From the NCBI RefSeq assembly GCF_947498515.1, contig NZ_CANMKO010000009.1:62001-126000 (forward strand): a stretch of 64,000 nucleotides of DNA, in the 5' to 3' direction. Within the stretch, counting starts at the first letter, position 1. The number at the start of each line of letters is the position of its first letter. This stretch comes from an uncultured Pelagimonas sp. Lineage in GTDB: Bacteria; Pseudomonadota; Alphaproteobacteria; Rhodobacterales; Rhodobacteraceae. This document shows positions 1 to 8,635 of the stretch, piece by piece. Below the pieces are notes generated by a model. The model ran no database searches. It saw only the letters and a list, made by a program, of their open reading frames with translations, and was not told the DNA's origin. A program made the position numbers and the translations under genes.

Positions 1-992
1 AGCAATTGCAGCCCTTCGCGCCCCTCGCGTCCTGCGATCAAAGCGACTTCGCGACGCCGCAAGCTGTCATCAGGAAGTGTCACGGCTCCGGCGCTTCGCG
101 TGCCTGCGATTTCAAATCGGGTGATGCGGGCGCGCATTTCTGCCGGCAAAGCCTGCTTGGTTTCGGTCGTCAGCGCGTTCTCGGCAAATGTCACCGGAGC
201 TTGAAACAGCACAGCGGGATTGCCCGCCGGATCGGTTCCGTGCCCAACCAACGAAACCTCGACTTCTGGTCCGGGGCGCAGACGGTGCAAGGTGAGGTTG
301 AGCGCCCCATCTGCCAAGGTCGCGGGGCCCAAGGCATATAGAGCGCGCGGGTTTTCAAAAACTTGCACGTCCCCTTTGTTCTCTAAAAGGCGCAGCAAAC
401 CGTTGCGGCTCTCTCGGTCTAAGCCATCAGACATCCAATAGCTGTCAAAATCATCCTCGGGTAGGGCCGCAATGGCTTGGGTCGCGGTGGTCGAACCGGG
501 TTGCCATGGTTCCGGTTGAATGCCGGAGAGGCGGCTGCGCAGCACATCGGCGCTAGAAAACTGGACGGGTTCGGGGTTGCTTAGGCGCAACAAAGCAACG
601 GGGCGTTCGTCGCGTCCGGCCTTGGCCAGCAAACCATCCAAGGCCCGCATCCGCGCCCGCCAATCGCTGGCCGAGGCCCAGCTTGCATCCATCACAACCA
701 ACAGGGGGGCATCACCCGCGGCCTCTTGTTTGGGTTCAGGATTCAGGATCGGGCCAGCAAGCCCAACGATCACCGCTGCGACGGCCAACATGCGGAGCAA
801 AAGTAGCCACCAAGGGGTGCGATCGGTGACCTGATCATCATCCTTGAGTCCCAAAAGAAGGACCACACCGGGAAATAGCCGCCGCACAGGCGCAGGCGGT
901 ACAGCCCGCAAAATCACCCAAAGGATCGGCAGCGCCAGCAAAGACACCAACAACATTGGTGTGGTGAAACCAAGTACGCCAAACAGGGTCAT
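1..992 (-). CDS. BatA-like / DUF4159-type membrane protein, N-terminal part (truncated by window edge)
   Basis: The gene starts with ATG at 990-992 on the minus strand and runs off the left edge with no stop, so about 330 codons are visible. There is a hydrophobic segment at about residues 8-28 and a second at about 60-81, followed by a region of about 240 residues that looks like a periplasmic von Willebrand-like fold. This two-helix N-terminus is typical of the BatA/aerotolerance-regulator family. In Rhodobacteraceae the gene after moxR and DUF58 is usually a large DUF4159 protein, but that domain would lie outside this window, so the DUF4159 label is inference. Its ATG overlaps the stop of the DUF58 gene by four bases (ATGA), which implies translational coupling. 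Confidence 0.75.
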   Translation of the reverse strand, partial: MTLFGVLGFTTPMLLVSLLALPILWVILRAVPPAPVRRLFPGVVLLLGLKDDDQVTDRTPWWLLLLRMLAVAAVIVGLAGPILNPEPKQEAAGDAPLLVVMDASWASASDWRARMRALDGLLAKAGRDERPVALLRLSNPEPVQFSSADVLRSRLSGIQPEPWQPGSTTATQAIAALPEDDFDSYWMSDGLDRESRNGLLRLLENKGDVQVFENPRALYALGPATLADGALNLTLHRLRPGPEVEVSLVGHGTDPAGNPAVLFQAPVTFAENALTTETKQALPAEMRARITRFEIAGTRSAGAVTLPDDSLRRREVALIAGREGREGLQL

Positions 993-1867
993 CCGTGTCC
1001 TCCGTCCAGCGCCCGATAGAGCCACAAAAGGGCCGATTGCGCGCTGTGATCCGTGTGATGACAGTAAAATTGCCAGCCCGTCAGGCGGCAGAGTGTTTCA
1101 AGCCGGTCTTTGCGCTCTGCCAAGCGTTGCAGATAGCGGTCGCGCAACTCTCCGGCCTTGAGGGTCTCATGCGCCAGCGATTTGCCGACGCTTTCAAAGA
1201 TGGTTCGGCCCTGGAAAGGGAAGGCCTCTTCGCTGGGGTCGAGAACCTGAACCAACACGCCGCGTACACCGCGATCGGCGGCTTTGGTCAGGGCGGCTTC
1301 GATTGGCGCAATGTCGGACATGAAATCCGAAATGAAAAGAGACCGGGCATGGGGAAGCATGCCGCGTGCCTCGGGTTCGGCGTAATCAGTAGTGTCTTCG
1401 CGGCTGAGCATTTCGGCCAGTCGCAGCACCTGTGCCTCGCCGCGTCGAGGGGGGAGGTCCCAACCGGTCAGGCCAACCCGTTCACCGCCCCGGATCAATA
1501 AAACAGCCGCTGCGAGGGCGATGAGCTGGGCGCGATCGGCTTTGGTCGGCAGGTCCTTTTGCGACGAAAACCGCATCGAGGCACCGGGATCGACCCAAAG
1601 CTGTACACTTTGCGCGACTTGCCATTCCCGTTCGCGGATGAATTGATCATCACCTTTGGCAGAGCGTCGCCAATCCACCCAGCGCAGGCTATCACCGGCC
1701 CGCATCGGGCGGTATTGCCAGAAATCATCGCCCAAACCCGCGCGTCGGCGACCATGTTCGCCTAGCAAAACCGTTCCGGCCAATTGCTCTGCACGGGCAA
1801 GCAGCGCTGGAAAGCGGCTGGCCTCGTCTTGGGCGCGGCTTTTGAGTTGGGCGGTTGTTTGGGTCAC
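989..1867 (-). CDS. DUF58 domain-containing protein
   Basis: This 292-residue soluble protein carries the DUF58 signature at about residues 45-85: a Y-R-P-M-R-A-G-D segment, then W-V-D-W-R-R-S-A-K and an R-E-R-E-W stretch. DUF58 proteins have a von Willebrand A-like fold and are nearly always encoded beside MoxR AAA+ ATPases. They are thought to act with them in chaperone-like assembly or cell-envelope stress functions, though the biochemical role is not settled. The start overlaps the stop of the upstream moxR gene and the stop overlaps the next gene, so all three are probably one translationally coupled operon. No truncation is seen. Confidence 0.9.
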   Translation of the reverse strand: MTQTTAQLKSRAQDEASRFPALLARAEQLAGTVLLGEHGRRRAGLGDDFWQYRPMRAGDSLRWVDWRRSAKGDDQFIREREWQVAQSVQLWVDPGASMRFSSQKDLPTKADRAQLIALAAAVLLIRGGERVGLTGWDLPPRRGEAQVLRLAEMLSREDTTDYAEPEARGMLPHARSLFISDFMSDIAPIEAALTKAADRGVRGVLVQVLDPSEEAFPFQGRTIFESVGKSLAHETLKAGELRDRYLQRLAERKDRLETLCRLTGWQFYCHHTDHSAQSALLWLYRALDGGHG

Positions 1868-2871
1868 GCAGCCGCCTCAGTTCGGGCAACACCCGACGCG
1901 ACCTCATCAATCAATGCCCCAAGGTCTTCGCCTCTGGCGCGGGCCGAGAAGGATAGCGCCATTCGATGCGTCAAAACCGGGCGGGCCATGTTGATCACAT
2001 CCTCGGGGGATGGGGCCAAACGCCCTTGCAACAAGGCGCGGGCGCGCACGGTCAACATCAATGCCTGGGCGGCGCGCGGGCCGGGCCCCCAAGCAACCAA
2101 CTCGCGTACGCGTTCGGGGGCGGAAGGGTCTTCGGGGCGGAAGGCGCGGACCAAATCAAGGATCATCTCAACCACCGCATCGCCAACGGGCATCCGCCGG
2201 AGCAGGGTTTGAGCATCAATCAGCTCTTGCGCGGTAAAGACCTGATGAGCCTCGGCTTCTTCGGTTCCGGTTGTTGCCAATAGAATATCACGCTCGGTCT
2301 CGCGATCCGGGTAATTCACGTCGATCTGAACCAAAAAGCGGTCTAATTGCGCCTCGGGGAGCGGATATGTCCCCTCTTGTTCAATCGGGTTTTGCGTTGC
2401 CAAAACATGGAACGGCGCATCAAGGGTTCGGGTTTCTCCGGCGACGGTCACTTGCTTTTCCTGCATCGCTTGAAGCAGGGCGGATTGGGTGCGCGGGCTG
2501 GCGCGGTTGATTTCATCGGCCATCATCAGCTGGCAAAATATCGGGCCGGGGATGAATTTGAACGCCCGGCTGCCATCCGCCCCGGTTTCCAAAACCTCTG
2601 AGCCAAGAATATCGGCGGGCATTAAGTCCGGCGTAAACTGAACGCGGTTGCCATTTAGCCCCATAACGGTGCTCAACGTTTCGACAAGGCGGGTTTTTCC
2701 AAGGCCAGGCAGACCAATGAGCAGCCCGTGACCACCACACAAAAGCGCCGACAAGGTGAGCTCAACAACCCGTTCCTGTCCGATAAAGCGCGCATTGATC
2801 GATTGCTTGGCCTGCGCCAGTTTCTCTTCCAGCGCCTCAATATCAGCGACCAGATTTTCGGCGTCAGCCAT
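1864..2871 (-). CDS. MoxR family AAA+ ATPase
   Basis: The 335-residue protein has Walker A (GLPGLGKT) at about residues 53-60, Walker B (LMMADEINRA) near 116, a sensor-1 motif (ATQNP) near 160, and the L-D-R-F-L arginine-finger region typical of MoxR ATPases. I chose ATG 2871 because GGAGAG lies five bases upstream; an in-frame start six codons earlier has no such site. MoxR ATPases are proposed to remodel or insert cofactors into partner proteins containing von Willebrand domains. The two downstream genes encode proteins of that type, so it is likely the motor of this operon. It is divergent from the DUF1285 gene, with a short shared promoter region of about 70 bases. Confidence 0.93.
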   Translation of the reverse strand: MADAENLVADIEALEEKLAQAKQSINARFIGQERVVELTLSALLCGGHGLLIGLPGLGKTRLVETLSTVMGLNGNRVQFTPDLMPADILGSEVLETGADGSRAFKFIPGPIFCQLMMADEINRASPRTQSALLQAMQEKQVTVAGETRTLDAPFHVLATQNPIEQEGTYPLPEAQLDRFLVQIDVNYPDRETERDILLATTGTEEAEAHQVFTAQELIDAQTLLRRMPVGDAVVEMILDLVRAFRPEDPSAPERVRELVAWGPGPRAAQALMLTVRARALLQGRLAPSPEDVINMARPVLTHRMALSFSARARGEDLGALIDEVASGVARTEAAA

Positions 2872-2940
2872 GTGAACTCTCCATTGCAATCAATCGTGTT
2901 AGATATGAATGTATCGTGTGAGTTGGAAATGGCAAAAGAT

Positions 2941-3522
2941 ATGAGCGAACAAAATCTTGTGACACCATCGGCCGAAGGTATCGTGGCCTCGGTTAAAGCG
3001 ACAAAAGGCAAGGGTTTGCCCCCGGTTCACAAGTGGAATCCGCCGTTTTGCGGTGATTTGGACATGCGGATCGCACGGGATGGCACGTGGTACTACCTTG
3101 GTACACCCATCGGCAGATTTGAGCTTGTGCGGCTTTTTTCATCGATCCTGCGCAAGGATGACGACAAATATTTTCTTGTGACCCCGGTCGAAAAGGTCGG
3201 AATCACCGTCGATGATGCCCCGTTTGTGGCGGTGGATTTCGAAAGCGAAGGGGAGGGTGAGGCGCAAACCCTGACCTTTCATACCCATGTCGGCGATCAA
3301 GCGATTGCCGGCCCGGACCATCCCATTCGTGTGATCCGTGATCCGGAGACGGGTGAACCATCTCCCTATGTCTTGGTGCGTGCCAACCTAGAGGCGTTGA
3401 TTGATCGCAAAAGCTTTTATCGGCTCGTCGATCTTGGGGCGCATCACGATGGTTGGTTTGGGCTTTGGTCCTTGGGTCAATTTTTCCCGATCATCCCGTC
3501 GTCGGAGCTGGAGGGACTTTAA
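2941..3522 (+). CDS. DUF1285 domain-containing protein
   Basis: A 193-residue cytoplasmic-looking protein of the DUF1285 family, recognisable from the P-P-F-C-G-D-L-D-M-R-I block near residue 27, the W-Y-Y-L-G-T-P-I-G-R block near residue 42 and the later Y-F-L-V-T-P-V-E-K segment. The family has known structures but no firmly assigned function. The start is uncertain: ATG 2941 and ATG 2929 are both in frame and neither has a strong ribosome-binding site. The reading frame stays open further upstream, but that part overlaps moxR and is unlikely to be translated. The stop codon overlaps the stop of the convergent DMT transporter gene by four bases. Divergence from the moxR operon is a recurrent arrangement in Rhodobacteraceae. 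Confidence 0.85.
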   Translation: MSEQNLVTPSAEGIVASVKATKGKGLPPVHKWNPPFCGDLDMRIARDGTWYYLGTPIGRFELVRLFSSILRKDDDKYFLVTPVEKVGITVDDAPFVAVDFESEGEGEAQTLTFHTHVGDQAIAGPDHPIRVIRDPETGEPSPYVLVRANLEALIDRKSFYRLVDLGAHHDGWFGLWSLGQFFPIIPSSELEGL

Positions 3523-4445
3523 ACGCCTGTCGCGCTTCCCTTTTGGGCAAAGACCACGCCAAAGGCTACGATTCCTGCGCCCAATGCGGCCTGTAGGTCC
3601 CAACTCCCGCCAAGGGCATAGACCAAAACCATCACGTAAAATGGCGCGATGTTGATGTGAAACGAGGCGACTGCAACACCGAGTCGACCAACAGACGCCA
3701 CCCACATCACTTGGCTAAGGGCCATGCCCGCAAAGGCATAGAACAAGATCAACTGAATCTCCGGCAGGTCGACGGTGGAAGTTGGTCGAACGTCCACGCC
3801 CCACATATGTAAGCCAAGCGTCAAAGCCCCCATCGATAAACAGCCACCTGCGAGGGTAAGGGTCGATCGCCCGATTGGGCTTAGGGATGGAAAGTCGCGG
3901 ACGGTCAAAAAACTTCCCCAGCAAAAAAGAAAGCACGATCCGGTGGCCGCCAAGGCCCCAAGGCCCAAGGCCATGCTGCCACCCCCCGTGGCAACCAATC
4001 CACCGATCAGGGTTGCGAAAAGACCAACGATGAAACCTTTGGTTAAACGCCGGCCTTCACAGACCATTTCGATGATCACCGCGGCCAAGGGGCAGGTCGA
4101 GGCAATAATGGCGACGGTCACCGCATCGGTTATGGATTGCGCCAAAACCAAAAGGTAGGTGCCAAATCCAAAGGCAATGCCGCCAACCAAAAGACCCCGC
4201 CCCCAACGGGCCCCCATGACGGCGCGCGGCCCGTCGATAAGCACCCACAAAGGCAGCAGTATCGCGGTGACAACGGCCAACCGCAGGGCGACAAGGGATT
4301 GCGCCGGCCAACTTTGCAACAGGATGTCAGCGGCCGGAAACCCCATCGACCACGCAATCATCGACCCCATGGCCAGCATGTTGCCAGACACAATCGTGCT
4401 TCGGTTGCTGGCGGGCACCAGCAAGGGATCAGGCACCTGCGACAC
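3519..4445 (-). CDS. DMT superfamily (EamA) transporter
   Basis: A 308-residue integral membrane protein with about ten hydrophobic helices arranged as two EamA repeats, the layout of drug/metabolite exporters of the inner membrane. The substrate cannot be read from sequence. It starts at GTG 4443-4445; AGGAG lies eight bases upstream on the minus strand, which supports this start over internal ATG codons. The hairpin at 4477-4505, which ends the upstream SDR transcript, lies just before it, so it probably has its own promoter in the A/T-rich bases around 4455-4475. It converges tail-to-tail on DUF1285 with a four-base overlap. Confidence 0.85.
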   Translation of the reverse strand: MSQVPDPLLVPASNRSTIVSGNMLAMGSMIAWSMGFPAADILLQSWPAQSLVALRLAVVTAILLPLWVLIDGPRAVMGARWGRGLLVGGIAFGFGTYLLVLAQSITDAVTVAIIASTCPLAAVIIEMVCEGRRLTKGFIVGLFATLIGGLVATGGGSMALGLGALAATGSCFLFCWGSFLTVRDFPSLSPIGRSTLTLAGGCLSMGALTLGLHMWGVDVRPTSTVDLPEIQLILFYAFAGMALSQVMWVASVGRLGVAVASFHINIAPFYVMVLVYALGGSWDLQAALGAGIVAFGVVFAQKGSATGV

Positions 4446-4476
4446 GCGGCGGACTCCTGTAGATATAACATGTGAA

Positions 4477-4505
4477 AAGGGTGGCTCCTAAATGGGGCCA
4501 CCCTT
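4477..4505 (-). terminator. Rho-independent terminator downstream of the SDR gene
   Basis: On the minus strand a 9 bp stem (AAGGGTGGC paired with GCCACCCTT), extendable by three weaker pairs, is followed by TTTTC. It lies about 85 bases after the SDR stop and before the DMT transporter start, so it probably separates the two transcription units. Confidence 0.65.
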
Positions 4506-4589
4506 GGACTTTGCAAATTGAGTCGGAATGATCTGGCCTGTTTTCGACATCGCGTCGCTTATGAGCGAACAGGTCGAAAAAATTTGCGC

Positions 4590-5348
4590 CTAGGCCTGCA
4601 TATTGCGCATCAACCCAAAGCAAAGGCGCGGTGACAGACGCATCAATGGCGGGAGCAATCGCGCCTTGCCAATCCAAACCTCAGAGCGCCGATCCGCGAC
4701 ACCTTTCAAAATGTGGTGAGCTGTTTCTGCGGGGGACATTTTCTTTTCCGGGCGCCCTCGGGATAGGGTTGTATCGACCACCGGGGGCAAGGCTTCGGTG
4801 ACACGAATGGGGAGGGCCGCGTCTTCGATTTGATAGCGCAATGTTCTGGTGAAACTCCGCAACGCGGCTTTTGTCGCGCAATAGACCGGGGCTTCGGCCT
4901 TGGGGGCAAGGGCCAATCCCGAGGTGATGTTGACAATTTGCGCCTCGGGGTGGTCGGCCAACACGGGCAAAAGACCGGCGCAGATTTGCATGGGGGCCGC
5001 CAGATTGATTTGAACCTCTGCGGCGATGTTCGGCAGATGTGACCGGGCAGGTGTGGTCAAAACCGGATAGGTCATGACGGCGGCATTGTTGAAAACCGCG
5101 CTGCAATCTGGGTGGGCATCGCTCACCCAATTCACAACTGCGCGGGGCATTTCAGGGTCGCTTAAGTCCGCAGCAAGCACGTCGACAAGATTCCGAAATT
5201 GAATTTGCATTTGATCGAGTTGGGCCTGATTGCGCGCCACGGCGATGACACGCGCGCCTTTTGACATCAACTGCCGGGTGAGTTCGGCTCCTATGCCCCG
5301 AGTTGCACCGGTGACCAATATTTTGCGACCTTGCCAAAATGCATTCAT
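4590..5348 (-). CDS. SDR family NAD(P)-dependent oxidoreductase
   Basis: A 252-residue classical short-chain dehydrogenase/reductase. The cofactor motif TGATRGIG is at residues 13-20, an N-N-A-A motif at 87-90, and the catalytic triad is S143, Y156 and K160 (YCATK). The substrate is not predictable. ATG 5348 was chosen because GGAGAG lies about nine bases upstream; an in-frame extension of 12 codons has no such site. The gene is divergent from a TetR-type regulator with 82 bases between the start codons, so the regulator probably controls it. The arginine after TGAT mildly favours NADPH, but this is only inference. Confidence 0.9.
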   Translation of the reverse strand: MNAFWQGRKILVTGATRGIGAELTRQLMSKGARVIAVARNQAQLDQMQIQFRNLVDVLAADLSDPEMPRAVVNWVSDAHPDCSAVFNNAAVMTYPVLTTPARSHLPNIAAEVQINLAAPMQICAGLLPVLADHPEAQIVNITSGLALAPKAEAPVYCATKAALRSFTRTLRYQIEDAALPIRVTEALPPVVDTTLSRGRPEKKMSPAETAHHILKGVADRRSEVWIGKARLLPPLMRLSPRLCFGLMRNMQA

Positions 5349-5384
5349 CACAGCTCTCCTTGAAAATCTGTTCGCTGATGTCAA

Positions 5385-5419
5385 AATGCGAGCAAAAGCT
5401 CAGATTTCATACTCGCATT
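5385..5419. promoter_or_regulatory. Inverted repeat in the SDR/TetR divergent promoter region
   Basis: A perfect 8 bp inverted repeat, AATGCGAG (5385-5392) and CTCGCATT (5412-5419), separated by 19 bases, lies between the divergent SDR and TetR start codons. Its position makes it a candidate operator for the TetR-type protein acting on both promoters. The spacing is wider than in most TetR operators, which suggests either two half-sites or chance. Confidence 0.45.
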
Positions 5420-5430
5420 GGAGAGACAGG

Positions 5431-6024
5431 GTGCCGGACACGCTATTGCCCCGAAAAACACCGCGCCAAGGCCGGTCGCGCGCCTCATATGAAGCGATCC
5501 TGATGGCGGCTGCTCAGGTTTTGGAGCGTGGGGGAATGGCGGCGCTCAACACGAATCTTATTGCCGAAAAGGCGGGTGTTAGTGTTGGGACGCTGTATCA
5601 GTATTTTCCCAACAAAGAGACTATTGCCGCCGAGCTGGTGCGCCGCCTTCGGGCGGAAATGCGCGCTGACATATTGCAGGCGGTTGCCGCTACACAAGGG
5701 AGCAACATCCACGACACGGCGCTTGCGATGGTAAGGGCCTCAATCAAACACCATACTCGTGCGCCCGGATTGGTGCGGGTTCTAGAAGCCGCCGAGGCGG
5801 AGTTGCCATTGGATGAGGAGGCGCGCCACGCCAAGGCGCAGGTTCACAAGGATTTGGTTGCGGTGCTAGTGGCGCATGACATTGACAGGCCAGAGATCGC
5901 ATCGGTTGATTTGGCAGCCATGGCAGAAGGTATGGTTCATGCCGCCATTCAGCGCGGCGAAGAAGACATAGACGATATCACCGCGCGGGTGTTTCGCGCG
6001 GTGTGTGGGTATTTGAACATTTAG
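5431..6024 (+). CDS. TetR/AcrR family transcriptional regulator
   Basis: A 197-residue regulator with a TetR helix-turn-helix at about residues 18-65, including the recognition-helix motif GVSVGTLYQYFPNKE at 49-63, followed by a divergent ligand-binding domain. I chose GTG 5431, which has GGAGAG about five bases upstream; an in-frame ATG at 5386 lacks a ribosome-binding site and would lie inside the candidate operator. It is divergent from the SDR gene and probably represses it and itself in response to an unknown small molecule. It is convergent with the sulfotransferase gene, whose stop is eight bases away. Confidence 0.9.
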   Translation: MPDTLLPRKTPRQGRSRASYEAILMAAAQVLERGGMAALNTNLIAEKAGVSVGTLYQYFPNKETIAAELVRRLRAEMRADILQAVAATQGSNIHDTALAMVRASIKHHTRAPGLVRVLEAAEAELPLDEEARHAKAQVHKDLVAVLVAHDIDRPEIASVDLAAMAEGMVHAAIQRGEEDIDDITARVFRAVCGYLNI

Positions 6025-6032
6025 AGCCGGGA

Positions 6033-6851
6033 TTAGTCGCCAAGCTTGGCGTGCACCTCGTCAAGATCTATCTCGCCAATCGGCATCTTGTTGGCCGGAT
6101 TGTCAAAATCGTATTTGAACAATGCAAAGTCGCGGTGAAAGATTTCCTTGATCAAGTGCATCGACATGTCGTCGAAATATTCCTCGACCGGATGCGCCCG
6201 CTTGGGGCCATGTCCTTCGGATTCGTTGAAACGCGGGATATTGGCGAGATCAACCTCATGCGGAGTGTTAACTGCATCCAAAACGCTTTGCATGCCCTCG
6301 TTGAACTTTTCCGTCCAAAAGATGTTGTTGTAGCGACCACCATTCACGATGAAGGTGCTGACATGGCCGGACATGGCCGACCAATGAATGTCGGGCTCCA
6401 TCGGGCGGCGCCAGCGGATGGTATCACGCGTGAAAAGCAAGAAACGGCGAAAGCTCTTGATCTGATCAAACTCTTGTTTGCCGTCATCTCCGCCAACTTC
6501 GATCCCATATTTTTGAATCAAGAGCGGAACAAGGTTGCCCCGATAGCGCCGACCATTGCGTTGAATCCCGCAAATCTTGTCAAAAAAGCTCGACAAAATG
6601 CGCGTGTAGGGATTGCGGACGCAGGTATAGGCATAGCTGGTGCGCGTTTTGACGTTTGCCTTGATTGCGGGCTGGCTTTCTTCGCGCGCCCACTTGTGCA
6701 AACCGTCAGTGGCATCATGGATGTCACCGTCAAAAAACTCTCCGTGATCGGAGTAATACATAATTTGACCGATCGTCGAACAGGCGCATTTCGGAACAAC
6801 CCGATACACCATGCTTTGACTTTCGGTCATCCAGGTTCCCGGAAAACCCAT
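6033..6851 (-). CDS. Sulfotransferase family 2-like protein
   Basis: A 272-residue protein with the two PAPS-binding signatures of carbohydrate sulfotransferases: a 5'-phosphosulfate loop (PKCACSTI, residues 20-27) and a 3'-phosphate-binding segment (CVRNPYTRILSSF, 77-89). The PKC.ACST form is typical of the Sulfotransfer_2 family (chondroitin/dermatan/HNK-1 type). It would transfer sulfate from PAPS to a hydroxyl of a glycan and release PAP. No signal peptide or membrane anchor is visible, so it probably acts in the cytoplasm on a precursor. ATG 6851 has GGAGG nine bases upstream. It is divergent from a GT14-like glycosyltransferase across 142 bases, and a second sulfotransferase/GT14 pair lies at 24.6-27.7 kb. 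Confidence 0.85.
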   Translation of the reverse strand: MGFPGTWMTESQSMVYRVVPKCACSTIGQIMYYSDHGEFFDGDIHDATDGLHKWAREESQPAIKANVKTRTSYAYTCVRNPYTRILSSFFDKICGIQRNGRRYRGNLVPLLIQKYGIEVGGDDGKQEFDQIKSFRRFLLFTRDTIRWRRPMEPDIHWSAMSGHVSTFIVNGGRYNNIFWTEKFNEGMQSVLDAVNTPHEVDLANIPRFNESEGHGPKRAHPVEEYFDDMSMHLIKEIFHRDFALFKYDFDNPANKMPIGEIDLDEVHAKLGD

Positions 6852-6993
6852 AACTCGCTGCCTCCAGCTGCCGCGTCATCTTGTTTTTGACGCCCTTTGC
6901 GCCCTAAAAAGCAAAATAATCGGCTTTATTCAACGCCTGTTCATGTCTATCAACATAAACAATCAGGCAAAAATAGGGCAGATGGTTTCCTAA

Positions 6994-8571
6994 ATGGCAA
7001 AAATCGCCTTCATCCTGCTGTGTCATAAAGACCCAGAAGCGATCATAAAACAGGCGCAAAGCCTTACCGCCGTGGGCGACTATATGTCGATCCACTTCGA
7101 TGCGCGTGCGAATCCGGATGATTTCAAAAAAATTCAGGAGGCGCTGGGCGACAACCCGAATGTGACCTTTGCCCACAAGCGAATCAAATGTGGATGGGGC
7201 GAATGGAGCCTTGTTGAAGCGACGATCTACGCGGTGCAATCCGCGGTTGATGCATTTCCACGCGCAACGCATTTCTACATGCTGTCGGGCGATTGCATGG
7301 CGATCAAATCGGCGGAATACGCGCATGAGTTTTTGGACCGCCGCGATTGCGACTACATCGAAAGCTACGACTATTTTCAGTCCGACTGGATCAAGACCGG
7401 TTGGAAGGAAGAGAGACTTATCTATCGGCATTGGTTCAATGAACGCACGCAAAAACGCCGGTTCTATGCGATGTTTGAAGCGCAAAAGCGTCTTGGCCTA
7501 ACCCGTGAAATTCCAACCGATCTTGAGATCATGATTGGATCGCAATGGTGGTGTTTGCGCCGTCGAACGGTCGAATGGGTTTTGGATTTCATCAAGAAAC
7601 GCAAAGACGTGATGCGATTTTTCCGCACCACATGGATTCCGGATGAGACGTTTTTTCAGACCCTGGTGCGCCATCTGGTTCCCGGTCATGAAATCGAATG
7701 CCGGACGCTGACGTTCTTGATGTTCACAGACTACGGCATGCCAGTGGTGTTTTATAACGACCATTATGACCTCTTGTTGAGTCAGGATTTCCTATTCGCC
7801 CGCAAGATCAGCCCCGAGGCAACCGAGCTGCGCCGACGGTTGGGGGTGCTTTACTCCTCCGAAGGACAGCGTTTCAAAATTTCGAATGAGGGACGGTCGC
7901 TCTATAAATTCTTGTCCAACAAAGGGCGGATTGGTCGGCGGTTTGCCTCGCGTTTCTGGGAAAAGGAAAGCTCGCTTGGGCGAGAACGTGAGCTGATGAT
8001 TGTTGTCTGCAAAAAGTGGCACGTGGCCAAGCGGTTGCTTGAACGTATCCGGCAGATGACGAACATCCCCTGTATCGAATATCTGTTCAACGAGGATAGC
8101 TGTGAGCTTCCTGATCTGGGCGGTATCCAATCGACTATGGGCAAACGGCACAGACATCGCCGTGCCTTGATGCGGATGCTGTTTGATTACTATGAAACGG
8201 ATCGTTTGATCGTTTGTATGGATCCGGCCAACCTTGACCTGTTGGAGGATTTCGGTCGCGACCGATCGTTGACCCGTATCCTAGAAGTCGAAACGCAGTT
8301 TTCGGATGAATACCTTATCGGTCATGCGATGCGTGTTGGCTTGGCTGGTGAGCGCACGCCGCCAGAGACCTTGCAGCGCCTGTTGCCCACGGTGCGAAAC
8401 GACATGGTGCATGAAAGCGACCGAATTCGGGACGCAAATTTCGCCAATTTACTCCGCATGCGCGAGATTGAGACCATCGATACCAATGCCGCCACCGTCG
8501 CGAACTTTTTGTCGGTGTCGCAAGAGCAAGCGCGTCAAATCATTGACCACGATCATTTGTATGCGGATTGA
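6994..8571 (+). CDS. GT14 (Branch/Core-2-like) glycosyltransferase with DUF5928-type C-terminus
   Basis: This 525-residue protein starts with a GT-A domain of the Branch family (beta-1,6-N-acetylglucosaminyltransferase / peptide xylosyltransferase type). Recognisable blocks are FILLCHKDPE near residue 6, IHFDARA near 33, FYMLSGDCMAIKS near 94, GSQWWCLRRRT near 181 and PDETFFQTLVRHL near 214. The last 200 or so residues form a separate domain that I recall as DUF5928 in Rhodobacteraceae; it contains an unusual IVVCKKWHVAKRL segment near residue 332 that resembles a nucleotide-binding loop, though this is only a resemblance. Donor and acceptor are unknown. It shares a promoter region with the divergent sulfotransferase gene, suggesting one glycan. 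The ribosome-binding site is weak. Confidence 0.82.
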   Translation: MAKIAFILLCHKDPEAIIKQAQSLTAVGDYMSIHFDARANPDDFKKIQEALGDNPNVTFAHKRIKCGWGEWSLVEATIYAVQSAVDAFPRATHFYMLSGDCMAIKSAEYAHEFLDRRDCDYIESYDYFQSDWIKTGWKEERLIYRHWFNERTQKRRFYAMFEAQKRLGLTREIPTDLEIMIGSQWWCLRRRTVEWVLDFIKKRKDVMRFFRTTWIPDETFFQTLVRHLVPGHEIECRTLTFLMFTDYGMPVVFYNDHYDLLLSQDFLFARKISPEATELRRRLGVLYSSEGQRFKISNEGRSLYKFLSNKGRIGRRFASRFWEKESSLGRERELMIVVCKKWHVAKRLLERIRQMTNIPCIEYLFNEDSCELPDLGGIQSTMGKRHRHRRALMRMLFDYYETDRLIVCMDPANLDLLEDFGRDRSLTRILEVETQFSDEYLIGHAMRVGLAGERTPPETLQRLLPTVRNDMVHESDRIRDANFANLLRMREIETIDTNAATVANFLSVSQEQARQIIDHDHLYAD

Positions 8572-8635
8572 GGCCCTTGGTTTTTTGCGCGATACCTATG
8601 CGTGAAACGATATTTGCGGCTGGGAGCTGAGATCA

